NCBI GenBank assembly: GCA_934663655.1
Contig: CAKUKT010000078.1
Location: forward strand, 1-9,657
Source of the DNA: an uncultured Victivallaceae bacterium
Lineage (GTDB): Bacteria > Verrucomicrobiota > Lentisphaeria > Victivallales > Victivallaceae
DNA: 9,657 nucleotides
Direction: 5' to 3'
Position numbers and translations under genes: made by a program. Under the pieces are notes generated by a model, which had not been told where the DNA came from, searched no databases, and worked only from the letters and a program-made list of their open reading frames with translations. The first letter of the stretch is position 1. Every line of letters starts with the position of its first letter. Below, in pieces: positions 1 through 5,837 of this stretch.

Positions 1-402
1 ATCCTCAACCGCACCTTTCCTTTCAACAATGAACTCTTTGAAGCTCAATTTTCGGCAATGTTAAAGACAATTCAAAGCCATTATCCTCACGCTCGTCTGG
101 TACTGGCAGTTCCGCCGCCACCGGCTGAAAGGGTTCATTTTCCAGGGAACCTGAACGGCAGGATGAGCCGTCTGTCTCATTACCGTCTGGTAAAAAAATT
201 GCTTGATTGTGTGCAAAACAATTCTTCAATCGAGGTGCTGCCGCTGGTGGGAAGCATCGACTCATATATAGATTATGCTCCTTACTGGCGCGACCATCGC
301 CAGTTTGCCACGCCGTACGGTCTGAGTGATGCCGGTAAAAAGAAAATAATTGCGGCAATTCTCGCCTGGCTGAATGTTGCTGTAGATCAAGTGGGTCAAT
401 AG
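1..402 (+). CDS. C-terminal part of a possible SGNH/GDSL-type hydrolase (5' end outside window)
   Basis: The frame is open from the first base, so the gene begins upstream; 133 residues and a TAG stop are visible. The protein looks like the last part of an alpha/beta SGNH-fold enzyme. It has an amphipathic helix (about residues 11-28), a hydrophobic strand ARLVLAVPPPP (31-41), a helix with LVKKLLDCV (63-71), a strand SIEVLPL (76-82), and a tail GLSDAGKKKIIAAILAWL (107-124). That tail resembles the end of SGNH enzymes, where DxxH is followed by LSDAGYKKIA. Here the histidine usually found just before that stretch is absent (TPYGLSDAG), so the protein may be inactive or the family call may be wrong. 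Many such enzymes in polysaccharide loci add or remove acyl groups, which would fit the neighbours, but that is inference. wecB starts 35 nt downstream with no visible promoter or terminator between, so co-transcription is likely. Confidence 0.5.
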   Translation: MLNRTFPFNNELFEAQFSAMLKTIQSHYPHARLVLAVPPPPAERVHFPGNLNGRMSRLSHYRLVKKLLDCVQNNSSIEVLPLVGSIDSYIDYAPYWRDHRQFATPYGLSDAGKKKIIAAILAWLNVAVDQVGQ

Positions 403-437
403 AAAAAATCAAACAATTGGGGGCCTGTATTTACAAA

Positions 438-1556
438 ATGAAACTCATCAGTGTGGTAGGCGCACGGCCGAACTTCATGAAAATCGCACCGTTTTGCAAA
501 GCGCTGAGCCGTTATCCGGAAGTCAAACACATTCTGGTTCATACCGGTCAGCATTACGATGTGCGGATGTCGGAATCATTCTTCGTCGACCTGGAAATTC
601 CAGAACCGGACATTCACCTCAATATCGGCTCGGGCAGCCATGCCGAGCAGGTGGGGCGGACGATGATTGAATTTGAGAAAGTGGTCAAAGCTGAAAAACC
701 CGACTGGATTGTGGTGGTTGGAGATGTCAATGCCACCTGTGCCTGTTCCCTGGTTGCCAAAAAGGAGCACGTCAAGCTGGCGCACATCGAGGCGGGATTG
801 CGTTCCGGAGACATCGATATGCCAGAAGAGGTGAATCGGCTGGTGACCGACCGTCTGGCGGATCTGTTGTTGACTCCGGACCGGATTGCCAACGCCAATC
901 TGAAGGCCGAAGGGGTTGCTGATGAAAGGATTGTTTTTGTCGGCAATATTATGATTGATACCCTGGAGGCGCAGCGTGACAAGGCGGCGGCCCGGTCAGT
1001 GGCGGAAATCGTCCGGCGGGAACTGCTGGAACCAGGTACAGTTCCGGAGTTGTCGGACAATAATTTTGCGGTAATGACAATGCATCGTCCCAGCAATGTC
1101 GATCAGATCGATACCTTGAAGCCACTGGTGGATTATCTCACCGATGAGGTGGTAAAAGATATGCCGTTATTGTGGCCGATCCACCCCAGGGCCCGCAAAC
1201 AGCTTGAAAGCTTCGGCTTGTGGAAAAAGGTCAGGGAGAGTGTGATTTTGCTCAATCCGCTCGGCTATCATGACATGCTCCGCCTGAATATGGGAGCCAG
1301 ATTGATGCTGACGGATTCCGGTGGGTTGCAGGAGGAGTGCTGTGTGCTGGGGACGCCGTGTCTGACCATGCGCTGGAACACGGAACGCCCGGTGACGCTG
1401 AAAGAGCACGGCGGCGCTTCTCAACTGGTGGGTAACAACGTGGAAAAAATTCGCAACGCCTACCACGATATTCTGAAATCACCGCGCATACCGCAACGTC
1501 CGGAATTGTGGGATGGCCACACGGCGGAAAGAATCGTGAAGGCAATTCTCGGCTGA
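438..1556 (+). CDS. wecB: UDP-N-acetylglucosamine 2-epimerase, non-hydrolysing (WecB/MnaA family)
   Basis: Cytoplasmic enzyme that interconverts UDP-GlcNAc and UDP-ManNAc, the precursor for ManNAc or ManNAcA in surface glycans and linkage units. The product is 372 residues, normal for the family. N-terminal nucleotide-binding start: VVGARPNFMKIAP (6-18) and HTGQHYD (35-41). Catalytic residues by alignment from memory with the E. coli enzyme: Asp96 in GDVNAT, Glu118 in HIEAGLR, Glu131 in MPEEVNR and His216 in MHRPSN. The UDP-binding C-terminal signature TDSGGLQEE (292-300) and the TERP motif (315-318) are intact. I chose ATG at 438 because MKLISVVGARPNFMK is the usual start. An in-frame TTG at 417 would add seven residues and has no good ribosome site, although the G-run at 419-423 is slightly far from 438. 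It is probably in one transcription unit with the upstream gene and converges on the wbpP operon. The fold and reaction are secure. Confidence 0.95.
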   Translation: MKLISVVGARPNFMKIAPFCKALSRYPEVKHILVHTGQHYDVRMSESFFVDLEIPEPDIHLNIGSGSHAEQVGRTMIEFEKVVKAEKPDWIVVVGDVNATCACSLVAKKEHVKLAHIEAGLRSGDIDMPEEVNRLVTDRLADLLLTPDRIANANLKAEGVADERIVFVGNIMIDTLEAQRDKAAARSVAEIVRRELLEPGTVPELSDNNFAVMTMHRPSNVDQIDTLKPLVDYLTDEVVKDMPLLWPIHPRARKQLESFGLWKKVRESVILLNPLGYHDMLRLNMGARLMLTDSGGLQEECCVLGTPCLTMRWNTERPVTLKEHGGASQLVGNNVEKIRNAYHDILKSPRIPQRPELWDGHTAERIVKAILG

Positions 1557-1813
1557 ACCGGAACGGCGCCTTGACCTTCAGCAGCTGTTTTCCGGAACTG
1601 GTGGTAATCACCGGGCATTTCTCCGCAGCGTCACATCTCGCAATCCCGGGGATTAATCATTTCCCGGTATGGCTGCCGCTTGTGAAAGAAAATAATCACC
1701 GGAATTTACAATTAACTCCGGTAAAGAGAGAGATGTTTTGGCGCGGCATTCGGCGTGGCCTGCCAAGTTTCATCCTTCCTGGCGTTGGCCGGAAATTCGG
1801 TATAACAGCTGAT

Positions 1814-1875
1814 TAATTTCTGGCGACGAATGGGTTGCACTTACATCGGGAAAAAACCTGTAATTTCTGACGACG
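1814..1875. repeat. Pair of 15-bp direct repeats (TAATTTCTGRCGACG) 32 bp apart
   Basis: TAATTTCTGGCGACG at 1814-1828 recurs as TAATTTCTGACGACG at 1861-1875, with a single mismatch and a 32-base spacer. The spacer begins the left arm of an inverted repeat: GTTGCAC at 1834-1840 pairs with GTGCAAC at 1875-1881, and inside it TTACA (1841-1845) pairs with TGTAA (1859-1863). This is direct observation. The function is unknown. It might be paired protein-binding sites, a degenerate mobile-repeat remnant or an RNA structure at the 3' end of the convergent transcripts. With only two copies of 15 bp it is not a CRISPR array. Confidence 0.7.
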
Positions 1876-1883
1876 TGCAACGC

Positions 1884-2024
1884 CTATTCATCTTGCGGGG
1901 AGTTCAGCCATCTCCGGGCGATCGCGGAGAACCCGTTCGGCGGTTCCGCGGGGTGTTGTCTGCCAAGGCTCCCGTTGCCGCCTCCGTTCCGCACCGCGTT
2001 CGGGAGCGATATTGCCGGCGCCAT
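1884..2024 (-). CDS. Possible small protein of 46 residues downstream of wbpP
   Basis: An ATG at 2022-2024 (read leftward) lies 23 nt after the wbpP stop and is preceded by a strong ribosome site, AGGGAGAGG, four bases from the start. The product would be 46 residues, rich in Gly, Asn, Pro and Arg (begins MAPAISLPNAVRNGGGNGS), ending at TAG. It has no membrane segment, signal peptide or motif that I recognise. The location and ribosome site are the only support; the composition is typical of chance frames in GC-rich DNA. It overlaps no other gene and would be the last gene of the tviB-wecG-wbpP operon if real. Confidence 0.2.
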   Translation of the reverse strand: MAPAISLPNAVRNGGGNGSLGRQHPAEPPNGFSAIARRWLNSPQDE

Positions 2025-2047
2025 TTTGCCTCTCCCTTTCAGGGCAA

Positions 2048-3037
2048 CTACTCCGATCGCAGATGGTTAAAGTACCACTCTGCCGCGACTTTAATCCCAC
2101 GCTTGACACTGAACTCCGGCGCATAACCAAGCAGCTTTTGCGCCTTCTCAATACTCGCCAGACTGTGCGGAATGTCTCCGGCACGCGTGGGACCGTACTT
2201 GACCTCCACCCGGGCGATCTCCGGATCGAACCGGGCAAGATTTTCCCGGAGTGATGTGAAAAGTTCGTTCAGCGTCGTCCGCTCCCCGAAGGCCACATTA
2301 TAGACGGTGTTCACGGCGTCCGGTTTGTCGGCAAGCAGCGCCAGCTGATTGGCCTGAATGACGTTGTCAATATAGGTGAAATCGCGGCTGTAGGATCCAT
2401 CCCCGTTGATCACCGGACTTTCATGCTTCATAAGGGCGATCACAAATTTCGGAATCACCGCCGCGTACGCCCCGAAGGGGTCCTGCCGCCGCCCGAACAC
2501 ATTGAAATACCGCAGACCGATCGTATCAATTCCATAAAGGTCATGAAAGTTCCCGGCGTAAAGTTCATCCACATATTTGGTGATGGCATAAGGGGAGAGC
2601 GGATTGCCGATTTTGTCCTCCACCTTGGGCAGCGTCCTGCTGTCTCCGTAGGTGGAAGAACTGGCCGCGTAAACAAAACGTTTGACCCTGGCCTCCTGGG
2701 CTGCATAAAGCATATTCACAAATCCGAGAATATTCACCGCGGTGGTGGTCATGGGATCCTTGATGGAACGGGGAACACTTCCCAATGCCGCCTCATGCAG
2801 CACATAATCGACCCCGTCAACCGCCCGACGACAGCACTCAAGGTCACGGATGTCCCCGACGATCAGCTTGAACTTGCGGTTGCCGACGAAAGGCACCAGA
2901 TTTTCCATTTTTCCGGTGGCGAAGTTGTCAAGCACCACCACCTCGTTCTCCTGCGCCAGAAGCGTTTCGACCAAGTTGGAACCGATGAAACCGGCGCCGC
3001 CGGTAACCAGAATGCGGGAATTTTCAACCGTTTTCAT
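2048..3037 (-). CDS. wbpP: UDP-N-acetylglucosamine 4-epimerase (WbpP/TviC type, extended SDR)
   Basis: NAD-dependent C4 epimerase interconverting UDP-GlcNAc with UDP-GalNAc and/or the corresponding uronic acids; cytoplasmic. The product is 329 residues, close to the 341 of P. aeruginosa WbpP, and long stretches match that protein as I remember it: [12 protein letters not shown] (81-92), AASSSTYGD (124-132), [14 protein letters not shown] (174-187) and YAAVIPK (191-197). The Rossmann motif TGGAGFIG is at 12-19. The catalytic pair is Tyr150/Lys154 (SPYAITKY), with the Ser/Thr cluster at 126-129. Ser292 in GDIPHSL corresponds to the small residue that in WbpP leaves room for the N-acetyl group, pointing to N-acetylated substrates rather than UDP-glucose. 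The ATG overlaps the stop of the upstream wecG-like gene by ATGA (3034-3037), indicating translational coupling. It is the last clear gene of the - strand operon. Confidence 0.93.
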   Translation of the reverse strand: MKTVENSRILVTGGAGFIGSNLVETLLAQENEVVVLDNFATGKMENLVPFVGNRKFKLIVGDIRDLECCRRAVDGVDYVLHEAALGSVPRSIKDPMTTTAVNILGFVNMLYAAQEARVKRFVYAASSSTYGDSRTLPKVEDKIGNPLSPYAITKYVDELYAGNFHDLYGIDTIGLRYFNVFGRRQDPFGAYAAVIPKFVIALMKHESPVINGDGSYSRDFTYIDNVIQANQLALLADKPDAVNTVYNVAFGERTTLNELFTSLRENLARFDPEIARVEVKYGPTRAGDIPHSLASIEKAQKLLGYAPEFSVKRGIKVAAEWYFNHLRSE

Positions 3038-3783
3038 GCTTCAATCCTGAACAATTTGCTCTTGTAAACCTCAAACAGAAACCTGAAACAACGCAACTGG
3101 CGACGAAAACGACTGGGCTGACATAAAAGCCGGTAAAACCATTCCAGATTCATCTTCTGCCAGATTGTCGGAGCCCGTTTCACCGTACCGGCGATCGTAT
3201 CAAGCGTCCCGCCGATTCCCTGACACACCCTGACGGTAGTCAGTTCTCCGGCATATTCGTGCATCCATTTCTCCTGCCGGGGACTGCCCATGGCGACAAA
3301 GAGAATATCCGCCCGGGATTCGTTGATTCTGCTGATCAGTTCCGGCTGCTGCTCCGGTTTCACAAAGCCATTGGCCCGCCCGACGATATTGATTCCGGGG
3401 TAGCGCTCACCGAGGATTTCGCAGGATCTGCGGTTAACCTCTTCACTGGCGCCATAAATAAATATCCGGTAACCGTTTTCAGGAGCGACCCGGCAGATGT
3501 TCTGCATCAGATCCGCCCCGGGACAGCGGGAAATTCTCTCCTTGTGAAGAATTTTCAACGCCTTGACGATGCCGATACCATCCGGGATCAGCAGTGCCGC
3601 TTTTTCAAAAAAATCCCGAAGAAACGCATCCTCACGCAAAACAAAAACCTTTTCCGGATTGACTGCGAGAACAAACCCGGGGGAATTTCGGGTTCGCACC
3701 GCCTCGCGAACGAACTCCAGTGCGCCCTCCATATCGATCGCGTCCACCGGTGTGTTCAACACCCTGTAACGGTGAATTTCCAT
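3034..3783 (-). CDS. wecG: GT26 glycosyltransferase (WecG/TagA/CpsF family), probably N-acetylmannosaminyl-type transferase
   Basis: Family members transfer ManNAc (TagA/TarA) or ManNAcA (WecG) from the UDP-sugar to an undecaprenyl-PP-GlcNAc acceptor at the inner face of the membrane. The product is 249 residues, normal length. Family motifs in order: VNPEKV (41-46), PDGIGIVKA (67-75, with Asp68 at the position of the proposed catalytic Asp of TagA), RCPGADLM (86-93), IFIYGAS (107-113), [15 protein letters not shown] (160-174) and [17 protein letters not shown] (189-205). The basic, amphipathic C-terminus (about 214-247, [13 protein letters not shown] then many Arg/Phe) matches the membrane-associating tail of this family. 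The ATG lies 4 nt after the tviB stop, with GGGAG about 11 nt upstream inside tviB. A wecB gene in the same locus supports UDP-ManNAc (or a derivative) as donor; the exact donor is inference. Confidence 0.92.
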   Translation of the reverse strand: MEIHRYRVLNTPVDAIDMEGALEFVREAVRTRNSPGFVLAVNPEKVFVLREDAFLRDFFEKAALLIPDGIGIVKALKILHKERISRCPGADLMQNICRVAPENGYRIFIYGASEEVNRRSCEILGERYPGINIVGRANGFVKPEQQPELISRINESRADILFVAMGSPRQEKWMHEYAGELTTVRVCQGIGGTLDTIAGTVKRAPTIWQKMNLEWFYRLLCQPSRFRRQLRCFRFLFEVYKSKLFRIEA

Positions 3784-3787
3784 GCGG

Positions 3788-5074
3788 TTACAGTCTCCCG
3801 CTCACCTGTTCGCGCGGCAGAATACCCTTGATATCAAAGACCACCGCGTGCGGCTGCTGGTAACGCTGGAAATCCAGCGTTGCGAACTCCCGGTGGGCAA
3901 CGGCAAGCACGATCGCATCGTAGACGCCCGGATGCAGCGCGGAGAGTTCCCGCACCGAGGAGAGACCGTACTCATGTTTGATTTCTTCCGGGTCGGCCCA
4001 CGGGTCGAAGATGTCGACCTTGCAGCCGAACTCCTCGAGCCCGCGCACGACATCGACCGCGTGAGAGTTGCGGATATCCGGACAGTTCTCCTTGAAGGTA
4101 ATTCCAAGCATCAGCACCCGGGCGTTGGCGACCTTCTGTTCCTTTTTGATCATCAGCTTGACGACCTCGGTTGCCACGTATTTACCCATGCCGTCGTTGA
4201 TGCGCCGACCGGCGAGAATCACTTCAGGCAGATATCCCAGCGCCTGAGCCTTGTGAGTAAGATAGTAAGGATCAACGCCGATACAGTGTCCGCCGACCAG
4301 ACCGGGTTTGAACTTCAGAAAGTTCCACTTGGTGCCCGCCGCCGCCAGCACATCGTTGGTGTCGATGCCGATCAGGTGGAAGATTTTGGCCAGTTCGTTG
4401 ACGAAGGCGATGTTGAGGTCGCGCTGGGAGTTCTCGATCACCTTGGCGGCCTCGGCGACCTTCATGGAACTGGCGCGATGGGTGCCGTTCTTAAGAATGC
4501 TGTTGTAGAGTGCGTCCACGACATCCGCGATTTCGGGAGTTGAGCCGGAGGTGATTTTGAGAATTTTGGTCAGCGTGTGTTCCTTGTCGCCGGGATTGAT
4601 CCGTTCGGGACTGTAACCGCAGAAGAAATCAACGTTGAATTTCAGGCCGCTGAATTTCTCCAATACCGGCACACACTCCTCCTCGGTACAGCCCGGATAG
4701 ACGGTGCTCTCGTAGACCACAATCGCGCCGGGCTTCATGGTTCTGCCGACGGTCTCGCTGGCCCGGTACAGCGGGGTTAAATCCGGGCGGTTGTACTTGT
4801 CCACCGGGGTCGGAACCGTGACGATAAAGATGTCGCGGTCTTTCAAATCCTCAGGATTGGAGGAGTATTTCAGGTTTTTTGCAGCCTTCAGGTCTTCGGG
4901 AGAGGTTTCCAGGGTGAGGTCGATGCCGTTGCGCAGCGACTCCAGTCGTTCGGGTTTGACATCGAAGCCGACGGTGTCATATTTTTTTCCGAACTCGACA
5001 GCCAGCGGCAAGCCGACGTACCCGAGACCGATCAATGCGATTTTGACTTTTCCGGATTTGATTTTTTCAAGCAT
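3788..5074 (-). CDS. tviB: UDP-N-acetylhexosamine 6-dehydrogenase (TviB/WbpO/VipA type)
   Basis: Two-step NAD-dependent oxidation of UDP-GlcNAc or UDP-GalNAc at C6, giving the uronic acid; cytoplasmic. The product is 428 residues, family-typical, with three domains. The N-terminal NAD-binding domain has GLGYVGLPLA (16-25) and VPTPVD (87-92). The central domain has KVIENSQRD (211-219, Lys211 and Asn215). The catalytic Cys264 lies in KPGLVGGHCIGVDPYYL (256-272), followed by a C-terminal UDP-binding domain with GITFKENCPDIRNS (324-337) and FDPWAD (356-361). GHCIGVDPYYLTHKAQ is the TviB/WbpO form; WecC has a different stretch there, so a UDP-ManNAc dehydrogenase is less likely. I prefer ATG at 5074 (GGGG four bases upstream); a TTG at 5083 with AAGG just before it would add three residues and cannot be excluded. 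First gene of the operon with wecG and wbpP, both closely coupled. Confidence 0.93.
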   Translation of the reverse strand: MLEKIKSGKVKIALIGLGYVGLPLAVEFGKKYDTVGFDVKPERLESLRNGIDLTLETSPEDLKAAKNLKYSSNPEDLKDRDIFIVTVPTPVDKYNRPDLTPLYRASETVGRTMKPGAIVVYESTVYPGCTEEECVPVLEKFSGLKFNVDFFCGYSPERINPGDKEHTLTKILKITSGSTPEIADVVDALYNSILKNGTHRASSMKVAEAAKVIENSQRDLNIAFVNELAKIFHLIGIDTNDVLAAAGTKWNFLKFKPGLVGGHCIGVDPYYLTHKAQALGYLPEVILAGRRINDGMGKYVATEVVKLMIKKEQKVANARVLMLGITFKENCPDIRNSHAVDVVRGLEEFGCKVDIFDPWADPEEIKHEYGLSSVRELSALHPGVYDAIVLAVAHREFATLDFQRYQQPHAVVFDIKGILPREQVSGRL

Positions 5075-5518
5075 TTTCCCCAACTGCCTTGAATTTAAAT
5101 TTTAACAGCAACTTATTTTCTCATCCGCAACTGGAATGCGCCGGATCCTCCGGGCTGTCCAGAATAAACAGTTTTTCGCTCCTCATTTGGCTGACGTGCG
5201 ACCAGACCGGGAAACGTCTGAGAACAGCCGGGAGAGGTCCCATAACGGCCGCCTCACCGGGGTTGTCCTGAAAACGGCAAGCTGTCACGGCTCTTCGGCG
5301 GCCCGCCCCAATGGCTCTCCGCCAACCTCCGGCCCAATTTTCCGCGTTCCCTGCTTCAGATCAGATTCATCGGCAAAAGAGCGCGGGTGAAACATTACCG
5401 GACTGCTCCGACTGATCACCTCAGATGGTTGATTGCTGCCGTTAAGCGAGGGCTGCCCCGGCCTGAACTGTTTCTCACGTGCGAAGTCAGCTTATATCCC
5501 GACAACGGTCAATCACTA
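5075..5518 (-). promoter_or_regulatory. Long 5' leader of the tviB-wecG-wbpP operon
   Basis: If transcription starts just after the -10 at 5522-5527, about 430 nt precede tviB. No riboswitch class was recognised. The last 40 bases before the gene are AT-rich (5084-5119), the rest is GC-rich. A 40-codon frame with a decent ribosome site lies in it (5121-5243). A second promoter closer to tviB is possible but none of quality was found: TTGCGG and TAAAAT are present but spaced 20 bases. Confidence 0.4.
5121..5243 (-). CDS. Possible 40-residue leader peptide or gene remnant upstream of tviB
   Basis: ATG at 5241-5243 (leftward), with GGTGAGG eight bases upstream, encodes 40 residues ending at TGA about 46 nt before the tviB start. 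The second half (MRSEKLFILDSPEDPAHSSCG is its tail region, residues 20-40) is more protein-like than the first. No family is recognised. It could be a leader peptide, a remnant, or chance. Support is only the ribosome site and position. Confidence 0.18.
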   Translation of the reverse strand: MGPLPAVLRRFPVWSHVSQMRSEKLFILDSPEDPAHSSCG

Positions 5519-5521
5519 TTT

Positions 5522-5550
5522 AATATAGCACGTAAACAGTGAAACCACAA
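5522..5550 (-). promoter_or_regulatory. Candidate promoter for the tviB operon
   Basis: Reading leftward, TTGTGG (5550-5545), a 17-base spacer, then TATATT (5527-5522) with an extended -10 TG one base before it (TGCTATATT). The surrounding 130 bases are distinctly AT-rich compared with the genes. A second -10 match, TATAAT at 5556-5551, lies just upstream without a good -35. The -10 word CGTGCTATATTAAA is repeated exactly in the rightward promoter at 5757-5770. Confidence 0.55.
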
Positions 5551-5738
5551 ATTATATAACTCGCTAACATTCGTCGATTCCGATAGCTGCCGACCACATA
5601 CAAGATACCGTAATGATCGCTTATCTCCATTCGCAACGCCGGGCAACTGTCCTCGGTTTTCCGGCGCCTCGTTCATCGGCGGAAGATATCTCCCGGTTCC
5701 AGTAATAACCTCCCGACTGCCAGCCGGGATGACGCGAA

Positions 5739-5767
5739 TTGCCACCCCGGAACGTTCGTGCTATATT
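5739..5767 (+). promoter_or_regulatory. Candidate promoter for the GT-C-like membrane protein gene
   Basis: TTGCCA (5739-5744), exactly 17 bases, TATATT (5762-5767), with an extended -10 TGC before it. Five of six bases match the sigma70 consensus in each box. The predicted start is near 5774, giving a leader of about 64 nt to the ATG at 5838. A small imperfect hairpin (5711-5729, TCCCG/CGGGA) sits just upstream of the -35. Confidence 0.65.
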
Positions 5768-5837
5768 AAAGGCGGGAGCGAACCGGCATGATGTCGCAAC
5801 CGGAGCGAGCCGCCCCCGGAGCAGGAAGGAGAACTTG

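Larger units (their letters stand above)
1557..2047. other. Convergent intergenic region between wecB and wbpP
   Basis: About 490 bases separate the two convergent stops. I see no convincing protein gene in it; the open frames on the + strand lack ribosome sites and recognisable motifs. It contains two small hairpins without T-runs (1646-1667, stem CCGGGGA/TTCCCGG with one G-T pair; and 1698-1722, ACCGGA/TCCGGT), so no intrinsic terminator of the classic type is visible for either gene. It also holds a 15-bp repeat pair at 1814-1875 and a possible 46-codon reading frame on the - strand at 1884-2024, listed separately. Confidence 0.6.

Noticed and set aside
417..437. TTG start for wecB adding seven residues
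   Set aside because: No ribosome site precedes it, and MKLISVVGARPNFMK from ATG 438 is the usual family start.
1646..1722. Hairpins at 1646-1667 and 1698-1722 as wecB terminators
   Set aside because: Stems are short (6-7 bp) with loops of 8-13 bases and no T-run follows either.
1814..1875. CRISPR-like repeat-spacer unit
   Set aside because: There are only two 15-bp repeats with one mismatch and no further units or cas genes; the repeats are too short for a CRISPR array.
1508..2126. Open frames on the + strand after wecB (1508-1816 and 1830-2126)
   Set aside because: The first overlaps the wecB end in another phase; neither has a ribosome site or a recognisable motif, and the second runs into wbpP antisense.
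2423..3067. Long + strand frames antisense to wbpP, wecG and tviB (for example 2423-3067, 3259-3831, 3782-4543)
   Set aside because: They are shadows of genes with full family motifs on the - strand; their translations show no family features.
5509..5745. 78-codon - strand frame across the divergent promoter region
   Set aside because: It has a GTG start with no ribosome site, covers both promoter candidates and shows no recognisable motif.
5739..5837. Longer N-terminus of the GT-C-like protein from a TTG at 5739
   Set aside because: That TTG is the -35 of the promoter, the added residues are polar and Arg-rich, and ATG 5838 has a near-perfect ribosome site.
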